Below, piece by piece: positions 28,391 through 36,920 of a stretch of 64,000 bases of DNA (positions are counted from its first letter, which is position 1; every line of letters begins with the position of its first letter). The notes beneath the pieces are model-generated. The model worked only from the letters and a program-made list of their open reading frames with translations, was not told the origin of the DNA and made no database searches. Origin of the DNA: Goekera deserti (GTDB lineage: Bacteria > Actinomycetota > Actinomycetes > Mycobacteriales > Geodermatophilaceae); assembly GCF_010685995.1 (NCBI RefSeq), contig NZ_JAAGWK010000015.1, forward strand, positions 105,002-169,001, in the 5' to 3' direction. A program made the translations under genes and the position numbers.

Positions 28391-28486
28391 CTACCTACGT
28401 CCGCGGTCAGCGGCAGGTCGATGACCACCACGCGCAGGAAGGCCCGCCGAAACTGCCGCCGCGCACGGATCGTCCTCCCTCCTACG

Positions 28487-28942
28487 TCACTGCGGTGCCG
28501 AGGGGGTCGGGAGCAGCCAGAGTCCGCCCGCCAGCGCCCCGTACAACAGCGCGGGGCCGGTGTGCGGCAACCTCTTTCCCGAAGCTGCCCGCGCCTGTCC
28601 GTGGCGGAAGGCCCAGCGTTCGGCGCTGAGGACACACCCGACCGACCCGGCGAGAACGACAGCCACGAACCCGAAGCCGGCGGCCCTGCTGCTGGTAGGC
28701 AGCGACCTGAGGACCTCCCGCGGAGTGGCCTGGGAAGCGAACTGCTGCTGTTCTCGTGCGATCGCCCATGTCGCCCGCAGTTCCGGCACGGATGCTGCGA
28801 CGGCGAGAGCAGTGAGTCCTGCCTTCGCCCAACCGCGCACCGCGCGCGAGGAGATGACGTCGGGCGTGGCGTAGTAGGCGGCGGTCCCGACTCCGGTGAC
28901 CACGGCTGCGACTGTCTGAGCAGGCGTCGGCGGGAAGACCAT
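28487..28942 (-). CDS. Hypothetical membrane protein
   Basis: A 151-aa protein from the ATG at 28942 (MVFPPTPAQTVAAVVTGVGT). It has about three hydrophobic stretches, including AGFGFVAVVLAGSVGCVLSA and GPALLYGALAGGLWLLP. The frame extends further upstream but without coding character. No family recognised. It lies between the vapBC relic and the intact vapBC. Confidence 0.55.
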   Translation of the reverse strand: MVFPPTPAQTVAAVVTGVGTAAYYATPDVISSRAVRGWAKAGLTALAVAASVPELRATWAIAREQQQFASQATPREVLRSLPTSSRAAGFGFVAVVLAGSVGCVLSAERWAFRHGQARAASGKRLPHTGPALLYGALAGGLWLLPTPSAPQ

Positions 28943-29106
28943 GCAGCCATTGTGTCGTGCGGGAGCGCCGGTGTGGCGCTGTCGGCGTGCAGGCGTCCTG
29001 CGGCGGACAGGATCTCGCACGGCCCGGGAGACCTCTTGTTCGACTCGGTGGGCGGAAGAGTCCCCGACGTCGCGTCGCAACGAGGGATGACAGAGCGATC
29101 ATGTAC

Positions 29107-29136
29107 GTATATGCTCATTGGCCAATTGGCATATAC
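29107..29136. promoter_or_regulatory. vapBC palindromic operator
   Basis: Perfect 8-bp inverted repeat (GTATATGC at 29107-29114, GCATATAC at 29129-29136), with a second palindrome ATTGGCCAAT inside the spacer. This A+T-rich island ends 15 bases before the vapB start codon and overlaps the expected promoter. VapB antitoxins repress their own operons by binding such sites, so this is the probable autoregulatory site. Confidence 0.7.
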
Positions 29137-29151
29137 ACCTGGAGATTCGTC

Positions 29152-29358
29152 ATGACCAAGCGCCTGATCGACCTCGATGACGAACTGCTTGCTCGAGCGC
29201 AGCGGGAGCTGAACACGAACGGGGTGTCGGACACGGTCCGCGCCGCGCTGGCACAGGCCGCGAGCGCGGCCGCGCGTGCGCGGCAGGTTGCTTGGTTGCG
29301 AGAGGGGGGCGTGGAGACGTTGGCCGATCCGGAGAAGCGGACCGACGTGTGGCGGTGA
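29152..29358 (+). CDS. vapB: VapB-type antitoxin
   Basis: A 68-aa protein starting MTKRLIDLDDELLARAQREL, a ribbon-helix-helix DNA-binding N-terminus of the type-II VapB group with AALAQAASAAARARQV in the linker. The C-terminal tail (LREGGVETLADPEKRTDVWR) should wrap the toxin. A Shine-Dalgarno GGAG is 9 bases upstream. The stop overlaps the toxin start (GTGA at 29355-29358), typical of these modules. Confidence 0.85.
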   Translation: MTKRLIDLDDELLARAQRELNTNGVSDTVRAALAQAASAAARARQVAWLREGGVETLADPEKRTDVWR

Positions 29359-29771
29359 TCGCCCGGTTTCTCATCGACACCAGCGCGGCGGCCCGTATGC
29401 GCGTGGTTGCCGTCGCGGACCGATTGGAGCCGCTCATCACCGGCGGCCTGGTCGCCACGTGCGCCACCCTCGATGCCGAAGCGCTCTACAGCGCTCGGAG
29501 CCCGGCCGAGTACGAGCAGGTGCGTGCGGACCGCCGAGAGGCGTACGAGTACCTGCCCACCGACGACGTCCACTGGCAGCGTGCCTTCGACGCCCAGCGA
29601 AGGCTCGCCCGGAGCGGGCAGCATCGGGCGGTGGGCATCGCTGATCTGCTGACCGCAGTGCTTGCTGCCGAACACCGGGTCACCGTCCTGCACTACGACA
29701 GCGACTTCGAGATCGCCGCCGAGGTGCTCGACTTCGAACACCGGTGGGTCCTGACACGAGGAACCGTGTAG
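29355..29771 (+). CDS. vapC: VapC-type PIN-domain toxin
   Basis: A 138-aa PIN-domain ribonuclease. It has the four expected acidic positions: Asp8 in MIARFLIDTSAAAR, Glu in TLDAEALYSAR (about residue 43), Asp in GIADLLTAVLAAE (about residue 97) and Asp in HYDSDFEIAAE. VapC toxins cleave tRNA or rRNA when freed from VapB. Start is GTG at 29355 overlapping the vapB stop; GTG at 29349 would add two residues. Confidence 0.88.
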   Translation: MIARFLIDTSAAARMRVVAVADRLEPLITGGLVATCATLDAEALYSARSPAEYEQVRADRREAYEYLPTDDVHWQRAFDAQRRLARSGQHRAVGIADLLTAVLAAEHRVTVLHYDSDFEIAAEVLDFEHRWVLTRGTV

Positions 29772-29812
29772 CGACGTGCCTCGGGGTGTTCCCCAGCGCT
29801 GCGGCTTGTCGG

Positions 29813-30037
29813 TCACCGCCTGACCAGAGGCCGGAAGACCAGGATCACCAGCCAGATCACGCCCGCGGTCAGCACCAAGGCGCCGGGGACGTGCACCCCC
29901 AGGGTGTCCCGGCCGTCCACCGCTGCCTGGACCAGCCCGGCGAGGAAGACGGCGGCGGCCAGCCCCGGCAGCAGCAGGTCGGCGCGGCGCTGCCGCCACA
30001 GGTAGAGGGCGGCCAGCGTGTCCACCCCGGAGGACAC
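29813..30037 (-). CDS. Small membrane protein
   Basis: A 74-aa protein (MSSGVDTLAALYLWRQRRAD) with two hydrophobic helices (LLLPGLAAAVFLAGLVQAAV; LVLTAGVIWLVILVFRPLV) and a basic end. Family unknown. It is convergent with vapC. Confidence 0.6.
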   Translation of the reverse strand: MSSGVDTLAALYLWRQRRADLLLPGLAAAVFLAGLVQAAVDGRDTLGVHVPGALVLTAGVIWLVILVFRPLVRR

Positions 30038-30150
30038 GTGCAGGGCGATCGCGTCGGCGGCATGCAGCTGCTCAGGGCCACCGTCGACCTCCGGGGCCCG
30101 CCAGCTGCCGCCGCGCGCCGGCGGTGCCGTCCACCGGCGGCGAACAACTG

Positions 30151-30525
30151 CTACGAGGCAGCGGGCCGGACGGACACGAGGAACTCCCGGCTCGTCGTGG
30201 TCACCGGCTCACCGGTCCACGGGTCCACCAGGTGACCGTCGTCGCCATCCTCGAGGCCGCACAACTCACGTCCACTCGGCACGCGGAGGACCGCCGGGAT
30301 GGCTCCTCCGGCGCAGCGCACCTGTATGTCGGTGACACGTCCGGCGACCTGCACGTCCGCCGCGACGTCGAGGCCACCGTGGTGGCTCTCTATGAGCCGC
30401 AGCCGACCGTCCGGGTCCGGGTACGGGATGCAGGAGAAGTCCACGAGCTGGTCACGCTCGATGGCCTCCCCGCAGCACTCGTGCTCCCAGCCACCCACCT
30501 CGACGACGACGTCCACGACGAGCAA
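30151..30525 (-). CDS. DUF6578-like small protein
   Basis: A 124-aa soluble protein with ECCGEAIERDQLVDFSC near the N-terminus, a pattern I associate with DUF6578-type actinobacterial proteins. Function unknown. It is the last minus-strand gene before the island boundary region. Confidence 0.55.
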   Translation of the reverse strand: MLVVDVVVEVGGWEHECCGEAIERDQLVDFSCIPYPDPDGRLRLIESHHGGLDVAADVQVAGRVTDIQVRCAGGAIPAVLRVPSGRELCGLEDGDDGHLVDPWTGEPVTTTSREFLVSVRPAAS

Positions 30526-30588
30526 TTATGTCCGGCCGTGGCCACCCGGCGGGCCGCCGGCGCAGGTCGGTCGAGGCAGGACGGCGGC

Positions 30589-30819
30589 GTGTCCGACGTG
30601 CTGCTGGTCACCGGTCCGCCCGGGGCGGGGAAGTCCACGCTCGCCACCGTGCTGGCTGGTGCAGGGGAGCCAGCGGCGCTGGTGACACCGCCAGCACAGT
30701 CCGGCGGTGTCACCAGTGCGCCAGGAGCCTCGGCGATGCCCACGTGCGACAGCCAACGATGCTGGTGGGGTCAGGTCCCCGATCTTCCGTTCGGGGCGGT
30801 CAGCACGACTCTTCGATGA
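30589..30819 (+). pseudogene. Truncated P-loop kinase/ATPase
   Basis: From the GTG at 30589 the frame reads VSDVLLVTGPPGAGKSTLAT, then VLAGAGEPAALVTPPAQSGG, an N-terminal beta strand and complete Walker A of a nucleoside-kinase-like P-loop protein. After about 35 residues the sequence loses all resemblance, enters a strong inverted repeat and ends. No Walker B, lid or helical core is present, so the gene is cut. This truncation coincides with the change from ordinary chromosome to island genes. Confidence 0.65.
30676..30719. terminator. 17-bp hairpin at the island edge
   Basis: A perfect 14-bp inverted repeat (30679-30692 with 30703-30716, loop 10) extends by 3 more pairs including one G-T. 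It lies inside the truncated kinase frame and about 84 bases beyond the stop of the minus-strand gene ending at 30800, whose transcript it could terminate. Alternatively it is an end or attachment feature of the island. Confidence 0.5.
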
Positions 30820-31210
30820 CCAGCAGCGAGCGGCGCCGTTCGTCCCTGAACTTCGCGACGCGAAAGTCCGTGTAGTCGTCCGAGGCGCGGACCACCGGCT
30901 CGCGCAGGTAGGAACGAACTCGCTGCCACAGGGCTTCCCGGTCAGGCAAGGCCACTGCGGTCGGGGCGTCCGGCCCGTAGAAGTGCAGGACCCGGACCTC
31001 GGGCGACGCCAGCAGGTGCTCCAACCGCTTCTTGGGTGGGGTTCCGCCGCCACTTCGCGGGCGCCACCGCGTCCCATCGGCGTCCACCCACTCCCTGGCC
31101 CGAATCGCCGAGGGCCACTCCATGTAGTTGGCCCCAACGGATCTCGCCTCTGCGACCTCGGCCTTCGGCGGCGCCTGCTCCGGCCGGTTCGCCCGCTTGC
31201 TCACCCGCAC
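30800..31210 (-). CDS. Hypothetical island protein
   Basis: A 136-aa basic protein (VRVSKRANRPEQAPPKAEVA; GTPPKKRLEHLLASPEVRVL; YTDFRVAKFRDERRRSLLVI). No motif recognised. It lies downstream of the broken integrase gene on the same strand. Confidence 0.5.
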   Translation of the reverse strand: MRVSKRANRPEQAPPKAEVAEARSVGANYMEWPSAIRAREWVDADGTRWRPRSGGGTPPKKRLEHLLASPEVRVLHFYGPDAPTAVALPDREALWQRVRSYLREPVVRASDDYTDFRVAKFRDERRRSLLVIEESC

Positions 31211-31276
31211 ATCGTGCCTGGCCCGGCCGACCGGGCGTTGTCGCGGAGTGGAGTGTCGCGGCTTGCCGACCCGTCC

Positions 31277-32324
31277 TCACGCTGACGCAAGCGGGTGTGG
31301 CTCGCCGGTGAGGGCCGCCAGGACCCGGGCTACGTCGCCCACCTGGGCCTTGATGTACGTGGTCGTGGCGTCGGCCGGCTCGGCGTGGCCGGCGTAGGCG
31401 CGGGTGATGCCGTAGGAGCCGCCCACCCGCTCGGCGGCAGTGAGTGCGGTGTGCCGCAGCCAGTGCGGGCTGACGCCGTACTGCGCTGCCCAGGGAAGCG
31501 ACCCCTGCCAGCGGTCGGCCAGGGTGTTGTACCGACGGCGGGTCAGCGGCGCGCCCTCTTCCTCGCCGCGTCGCGGCCGGTACCGGAAGACCTGCTCGTC
31601 CAGGTCCCGGGGCACCGCGGGCGCCGGCGTGTTCGACGAGGGCCGCGAACAGGGTGGGGCTGACGGGCTGCCAGCGAGCCTTGCCGCCCTTCTCGCGCAG
31701 ACGCACGCACAGCCGTGGTTCTTCGAGGTCGGCCAGGGTGAGGGCGAGCGCGCCACCGCGCCGCGCGCCGGTCTCCGCGTGGAAGCGCAGCAGGAGCGTG
31801 TCGAGCACGGGGTCGTTCCCGCCGGTGCGGGTGACCTCGTCCAGCTCGCGGAACTCCTGCTCAGTGAGCGCCCGACGCTGGCTCGGCGGCCGCACCGGCT
31901 TCTGGACGGCGGCGGCCGGGTTGTCGGTGAGGTACTTGTCCTCGACCGCGCAGCGGAAGAACGCGCGCAGGGACGCGACGCAGTTCTCCTCGGCGCTGGC
32001 CCCGCCCTGGCCGTTGCGGCTTCGCACGGCGTTGGCGCGCGCCGACTGCGCCAGGGCGCGCAGCTTGCTCGTGGTCACCTCGGTGATGCGGTCTTCGCCG
32101 TGCTCGCGAACCAGGAGGTTCCAGTACGTCGAGTACGTCCGGCGAGTGCCCGGCGTGGCCGCCGCGAGCACCGTCGCGTGGTACTCGCGGACCGTGGGCA
32201 CCGTCGAGGCTGCGGCCGGCTGGAGTCCCAGGCCGGCCGCGAGCGCCTTGATGACCCCGGCGGCCGTCGGGTCGGCCAGCAGCGCCGCCAAGTCGTCGGG
32301 CGTGAGGGCGTCAGGCGCAGGCAT
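31277..32324 (-). pseudogene. Tyrosine recombinase (integrase) split by a frameshift
   Basis: Starts at ATG 32324 (MPAPDALTPDDLAALLADPT). The core-binding domain (RTYSTYWNLLVREHGEDRIT) and the first catalytic Arg (HAETGARRGGALALTLADLE) are in one frame, which continues to about 31612. The rest is in another frame: DLDEQVFRYRPRRGEEEGAP, HWLRHTALTAAERVGG (the HxxR box), AGHAEPADATTTYIKAQ (His and nucleophile Tyr). The two parts meet at a CCCCGGG run (31606-31612), consistent with one extra base. All catalytic residues exist but are split, so no active recombinase is made unless this is a sequencing error. Confidence 0.8.
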
Positions 32325-32780
32325 CGAGAACCACCAGGGAGTCGAGGAGGGAAGTGCAGGAGAGAGCGAGGACGCCGTCGGCGGGGGAGGCCGACAGCAG
32401 CAGCACTTCGCCCGCGGCCCAGCCGCGGAAGTTGCGCAGGGCGTCCGGAACGCGGACCCGGCCCTTCGGGTCGAGGACGACCGGGCCGTCGGGTGTGGCG
32501 CAGACGAGCAGGCCGGCGCGGTGCTCGACGACCTCGACCGTCTGCTGGGGCTGCCAGCCGAGGAAGGCGACAAGAGTCGCCTCGCGGACCCGGCCTGGTC
32601 CTCGAGCAGGGCGGTGCGGTGGACGAACCGCGCGGGCTGGACCGGAGCCAGCGCCGGCAGCGGGAGGACCGTCGCGGCGGCGTCAGGGACGGCGACGGTC
32701 GGAGCGGTGGTCGGCGGGATGAGCGCGGCGACCAGCCGTTCGGTGTGCTTGGCCCGAATCAGGCCAGTGGGGGTTGGCAC
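32311..32780 (-). pseudogene. AbrB/SpoVT-like DNA-binding protein split by a frameshift
   Basis: From the GTG at 32780 the frame reads VPTPTGLIRAKHTERLVAAL up to RTALLEDQAG, then coding continues one base back: REATLVAFLGWQPQQTVEVV, then VLDPKGRVRVPDALRNFRGW, then GEVLLLSASPADGVLALSCT, stop at 32311. The second part matches the swapped-hairpin AbrB fold often found beside actinobacterial integrases. The break lies near 32585-32600 in a CCGGG run and needs one missing base. The stop overlaps the integrase start by 14 bases, so the two form one transcript. Confidence 0.6.
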
Positions 32781-33056
32781 CTCAAGACAGGTGCCGGAAG
32801 AAATCGCGAGCGCAGTCGCATTCGCGTGAGCTGCGTCACTTAATGCAGGGGAAGCGTCCCGTGAGAAGTGTCCGAGGGGGGACTTGGGCACCGGGAAGTG
32901 GGAGCCGTCCCACCGACTTCTCCCGCTGGGGGAGTGGGGCGCGGTGTGCGCGGCTTCGTGGACATGGTCGGAACGTATCGCGCTAGACGGACAGTGAGGA
33001 TCGCCCTGCTCTGGTCAACCATTCACGCCGCGGGGTCCGCTGGCACACTGCCCTCC

Positions 33057-33899
33057 GTGTGGTCTGGCGCGATCCGCGAGAGCGAGGAAGGGGACTCCGC
33101 TCGGCGGCGCCGGGGCAACATCCCGGTTCGGAAGCTGGCAGTGGTCGGCGACGACGGCGAGCTGCTCGAGGTGATCCACGCGCCGCGGGAGGGATCGACC
33201 GACCACCCGTTCCACCTCGTCCGCGAGATCGGGGCCCACTTCTTCGACCGGTGTCCGATCTGCCTCAGCCCCGAGCCCACCAGCGCCGAACACCTGCCGC
33301 CCGCCGCGCTGGGCGGACGACCGATGACCCGCACCTGCGCCCGATGCAACAACGACCTCGGACGGGTTGAGGCCGAGCTGACCGACTGGCGCGACGACGC
33401 CTTCCGGCACACGACGACTACTGCGGACGCGATCGTCGGTGCGCGCAAGCTGCCGCGGCTGCTCCACCGCCGGACCGCCGACGGCAAGTTCGCGCTGATC
33501 ATTGACGGCCCGATGCACCCTGACGCTGAACCAATGCTCAAGGGACCGGAGTTTGCGTTGCAGATGACGCCGCCGAACCCTCGCCTCTACAAGCTGGCCG
33601 CCCTCAAGCACGCCTACCTCGCCGCCTGCCTGGACCTTCGAGCCATCCCTCAAACGCCTCGGGCCGACCTCATCCGGAGCGACCTCCTGGCTGCCCGCGA
33701 CGCCCCGTCCCGGAAGAAGATCCCGGCCAGCGAGTACGCGCTCTCGATGCCGATCATGCGCACGTACGAGCAGCCGCGGGGACCGTCGGCAGCGCTGGGC
33801 TATGTCCCGCGGTCGGATGGCCTGGCCGAGTGGTGGATCTCGCTGGCAGGGACCATCGCGGTCCCGTGGCCCCTGCCCGACTCGCCTCCCGTTGGCTGA
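33057..33899 (+). CDS. HNH-type nuclease-like protein
   Basis: A 280-aa protein from the GTG at 33057; an ATG at 32964 is possible but the extra 31 residues look unlike coding sequence. The centre carries two CxxC pairs around a His: CPICLSPEPTSAEHLPPAAL, then TCARCNNDLG. That is the zinc-bound beta-beta-alpha layout of HNH endonucleases, with His in SAEH and Asn in CNND as candidate catalytic residues. The C-terminal part is unrecognised. In an island with defence genes a nuclease role is plausible but unproven. Confidence 0.6.
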   Translation: MWSGAIRESEEGDSARRRRGNIPVRKLAVVGDDGELLEVIHAPREGSTDHPFHLVREIGAHFFDRCPICLSPEPTSAEHLPPAALGGRPMTRTCARCNNDLGRVEAELTDWRDDAFRHTTTTADAIVGARKLPRLLHRRTADGKFALIIDGPMHPDAEPMLKGPEFALQMTPPNPRLYKLAALKHAYLAACLDLRAIPQTPRADLIRSDLLAARDAPSRKKIPASEYALSMPIMRTYEQPRGPSAALGYVPRSDGLAEWWISLAGTIAVPWPLPDSPPVG

Positions 33900-34227
33900 A
33901 GAGCCGCTGCCTACGACGCAGTTCGGACCGCGGGTGCCCGGGACGCCCACCGCTGGCCGTGACGCCCAGACGGGTCGCCAGTTGGTCGACGTGCTCGGCG
34001 TCGTCCCGGCCTTCATGTTGCTGTCCGGCGGCGCGACACATGTCCGCGAGCCGCGCGGCTGCGCCAAGGTGCGCGGGCATCCAGGCAGGAGCTAGCCCCG
34101 GGCAACGCCGTCGTCATCAAGTCCGAGGCTGACTTCGGCCACCGGCGGCGCCGCGTAGCGGCGTCTCCAGAGTCGCTGGTGAGACGGCTGCTGGAGTGAT
34201 CGCCGGCGACTTCGGGCCGCTACTGGA
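33900..34227. other. Gap with a doubtful minus-strand frame
   Basis: 328 bases between the HNH-like gene and the interrupted gene. A minus-strand frame from 34080 (MPAHLGAAARLADMCRAAGQ) looks coding for about 60 residues but then runs antisense into the HNH gene to 33754. I could not support it as a gene; it may be an old remnant. Confidence 0.3.
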
Positions 34228-35337
34228 TCAGGCAACCAGCTGCCGGGTGAAGAACTGCTGGTGCGGCGTCACCTCGCGGAAGCGGTGGTGAAGCACGGTC
34301 ACCCCGGATGCGGTCTGCTCCTGTGCGTACTCAGTGAACTCACCGGGCACCTCCGCCGTGACCACGTGCAGCCCACGTTCGGTGAGCGCAGGCAGGCTGG
34401 TCAGCGAAAGACCGGCGGCATCGGCCCGGTCGGCGGCCCGATCGACGAGTTCGGCGCGGACCTGAGCAACGGTCGCGCGGCGGCGGCGGCGCAGCACCTG
34501 AGCGGCCTCGCTGACAGCGTTCCGGCCGCCGACGTCGACGGCGTGCAGCCCCATCACGACGTCATCGTGCGCCCGCAGGTACACGGTCAGCTCGCGGCTG
34601 CCAACACCAGCGACCGCGCAGCTCGGCGGCAGCTGCTCGCGCAACCGGTCGGGGTTGCCGGTGGTGATCCACAGCCGAGGCGGGTCGGCGGGTGTGATGA
34701 ACCCGTACGGCCGGATCTTCACGCTGGTGGTGACCACAGCGGGCCCGTCGGCGTCGTAGACGAGCAGGTCGGCCAGGGCCAACGCGCCCCTATCGCCGCG
34801 GATGGCGGTGCCGCCGGCGAGAAGCCGCTCAACGGCCCGTGCAGCCAGCGGCTGCCCACCACGCCGCCCGATGCGCAGGGTCCGGTCGCCGACCGCGTCG
34901 GCGACCCGCCGGGCCAGCGCCCGGGAGTCGGCGGCCTTCTCCGGGCCCATGACCACCGAGCGGGGGTCGGTCATCGGCACGCCGGCGCCGGCCAGAGCCT
35001 GCTGGATTGGGCCGACGACGCCGGTCACGCTGAGGTTGATCGCGTCAGCGACGGCCAGCTCGAATCCCTACCCTGCCGTGCCGTCGTGTTGACGGAACAG
35101 GGAGGCGAGCTGGGCAACGGTCAGGCTGCCGATGTCGCGGGTGTCTACATCGAAGCGCTCACCGCGTTCCCGGCTGACGTGGATGGTGAAGGCCTGCAGC
35201 ACGGAAGCGGCGAACAGCAGGCGCAACGCTGCAGCGAACCCCGGTGCCGGGTCGAGCAGCGGGGCGTCCTGCCCGGTGTCCACCTCGACGGTGGGAACGA
35301 GCGCGTCGAGCAGCACGGCGCCGCGGGTGTCCACCAT
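34228..35337 (-). pseudogene. Unknown island gene interrupted by an in-frame TAG
   Basis: Two open stretches lie in the same frame. Codons 1-89 from ATG 35337 end LASLFRQHDGTAG then TAG (35070-35068), and coding sequence continues with GFELAVADAINLSVTGVVGP and on to a stop at 34228. No start codon exists in the 13 codons after the TAG; the first is GTG at 35028, inside what looks like a continuous helix. The full product would be about 369 aa. The family is not recognised; segments such as KIRPYGFITPADPPRLWITT suggest a globular enzyme-like fold. One C-to-T or similar change could create the stop. Confidence 0.65.
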
Positions 35338-35468
35338 GTCGCCGAGGTTGGCACGCGCACCCGAGGTTCGAGAGGTTCGACGCGCCCGCTGCTGCCCTTG
35401 AGCGACGAGTCGCGGCAGCGGGCACGGGCCCCGCCGAGCGAGCGGCCGGGCCTACCAGCTACAGTTCT

Positions 35469-35497
35469 ATCTGTACCGCTGATACGCCGGTACAGAT
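35469..35497. promoter_or_regulatory. Palindrome upstream of a small island gene
   Basis: A perfect 10-bp inverted repeat, ATCTGTACCG (35469-35478) and CGGTACAGAT (35488-35497), with a 9-base spacer. It ends about 70 bases before the ATG at 35567, a normal position for an operator. The cognate regulator is unknown. Confidence 0.5.
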
Positions 35498-35566
35498 GCA
35501 GGGCCCGGGGTGGACCAGGCGTCAACCAACCCCACCCCGGGACCACTACATGAGAGGAATCATCCC

Positions 35567-36061
35567 ATGAGCGACACGAACATGACGCTTGCGATGCCGT
35601 CTCCGGCCATCCAGATCACCGTCGACGTCACGCAGTGGCCCGAGCACCTCCGGCAGCGTCTGCTGGCCGTGGCGCGCGACCTGCAGGCGGAGGTCGCCCT
35701 GCCGCTGCCGGAGGACCTGGAGTCCACCGGGTGGACGAAGGAGCTCGTCGAGGAGGCGCTCACCGCGCTGACCGCGAGTGGCGCCGGCGTCCAGGTCAAG
35801 GCCATCCGGCGGGCCGCCGAGAACGGCGGCTTCGTCAGCCGCAGCGAGGTCTACGAGCTCGGCGACTACCCGTCCGGACGGAGCCTGCGGGGCTTCAGCC
35901 GGCCGAGCAACCGGATCGTGCAGACGATGAGGGAGAGCGGCAAGCTGCCCGAGGACGCCGCCGAGCTGCTCGAGACGCAGTACGACCCCAACGGCAAGGG
36001 GTACCGGCCCACCACGGGCTTCTCCGTGCCGCCGGAGATCGTGAAGCACCTCCTCGGCTGA
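35567..36061 (+). CDS. Hypothetical island protein
   Basis: A 164-aa protein starting MSDTNMTLAMPSPAIQITVD. ATG at 35567 is preceded by GAGAGGAATC. The C-terminal half (VQVKAIRRAAENGGFVSRSE; RGFSRPSNRIVQTMRESGKL) looks like a small helical, possibly winged-helix, domain. It is convergent with drmC across a hairpin. Function unknown; it could be a regulator or an accessory of the neighbouring locus. Confidence 0.6.
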   Translation: MSDTNMTLAMPSPAIQITVDVTQWPEHLRQRLLAVARDLQAEVALPLPEDLESTGWTKELVEEALTALTASGAGVQVKAIRRAAENGGFVSRSEVYELGDYPSGRSLRGFSRPSNRIVQTMRESGKLPEDAAELLETQYDPNGKGYRPTTGFSVPPEIVKHLLG

Positions 36062-36083
36062 CGGGGAGGCTCCGCAGCATGTC

Positions 36084-36114
36084 GGCCCGGGTGCGGTCTT
36101 GCCGTACCCGGGCC
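36084..36114. terminator. Bidirectional terminator between the small gene and drmC
   Basis: 13-bp stem with one G-T pair (core arms 36084-36092 and 36106-36114) and a 5-base loop. It sits between two convergent stops (36061 and 36126) and ends the DISARM-type operon. Confidence 0.75.
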
Positions 36115-36125
36115 CGCGTCTGTCG

Positions 36126-36920
36126 CTATCGCTCGGGCAACGGCGCAGTCAGCGCTACCGCCAACAGGTCAAGCCAGTCGGCCAACGGGGCGGCCAACGT
36201 GCGTGGCAGCCGCACCCCGGCCTCGACGTGGTCCCGCTGGCCGCCGCCGGTGACGTTCGCCGACCCGAGGTAGCCGTCGGCACGGTCACCGACGACCGCC
36301 TTCAGGTGCACCCCCAGCCCCGGCCCCTCCCACGAGCGGACCCGCAGCGACCCTGGCCGGCCGTCACCGGCCGCCCGGACGGCCGCGACCGCGGCGATGT
36401 TCGCCCCCGACGGCTCCGGGCACCGGGAGGTCAGCGCCCGCGTGAGCACGGTGACACGCCCACCGGCCCCGAGCACCCGGCGCACGTCAGGAAGCAGGTC
36501 CTCGACGGCCACCGCCGCCAGGAACGGCGCGGCGACGGTCAGCTCCCGGACGGCCCCGGCGGCGATGTCGGCGATCACGCCCGACGTCCGGCGGGCCCCG
36601 ACACCGGGGTGGTCAGCCAGGAACCGGGCGTGCGCGGCGGTGAGGAACTCCGGCACGGTCAGCACCAGCGACACCCGCCCGGCCAGCTGCTGAGCGACGA
36701 GGACCTCCAGCGCGCCGGCGACCGCCGCCAGCTCACTCTGCGGACAGCCGGGCCCGGCACCGGCGAAGGCGAGCGCCGCGGGCAGCAGCCGCCGGTCCGC
36801 GCCGGCAGTGGTCAGCGCGGCCGCGACCGCCGCCGGCCCGCCCGGTGCGGCGGCGCGCACCCCGGCCACGGCCGCCGCCGGGTCCGGGGTGTGCGCCACC
36901 AGGTCCGCCAGCGGCGTCAC
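36126..36920 (-). CDS. drmC: DrmC, DISARM phospholipase D-fold protein
   Basis: A protein of about 264 aa. The C-terminal part carries the PLD-type motif VHLKAVVGDRADGYLGSANV (HxK, D, GSxN; about residues 207-226). Only one clear HKD motif is present, as in DrmC. The GTG at 36920 overlaps the drmB stop (GTGA), the same coupling used by other pairs in this operon; GTG at 36941 would add seven residues (VASLLEA). DrmC is part of the DISARM core with DrmA and DrmB, though in one tested system it was dispensable. It is the last gene of the operon. Confidence 0.82.
   Translation of the reverse strand: MTPLADLVAHTPDPAAAVAGVRAAAPGGPAAVAAALTTAGADRRLLPAALAFAGAGPGCPQSELAAVAGALEVLVAQQLAGRVSLVLTVPEFLTAAHARFLADHPGVGARRTSGVIADIAAGAVRELTVAAPFLAAVAVEDLLPDVRRVLGAGGRVTVLTRALTSRCPEPSGANIAAVAAVRAAGDGRPGSLRVRSWEGPGLGVHLKAVVGDRADGYLGSANVTGGGQRDHVEAGVRLPRTLAAPLADWLDLLAVALTAPLPER

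Noticed and set aside
28199..29155. Long plus-strand frame across the vapBC relic
   Set aside because: It has no coding pattern and is antisense to the small membrane protein gene at 28487-28942.
31600..31620. Programmed frameshifting in the integrase
   Set aside because: No slippery heptamer with a downstream structure was evident, and a second frameshift in the neighbouring gene makes mutation or sequencing error more likely.
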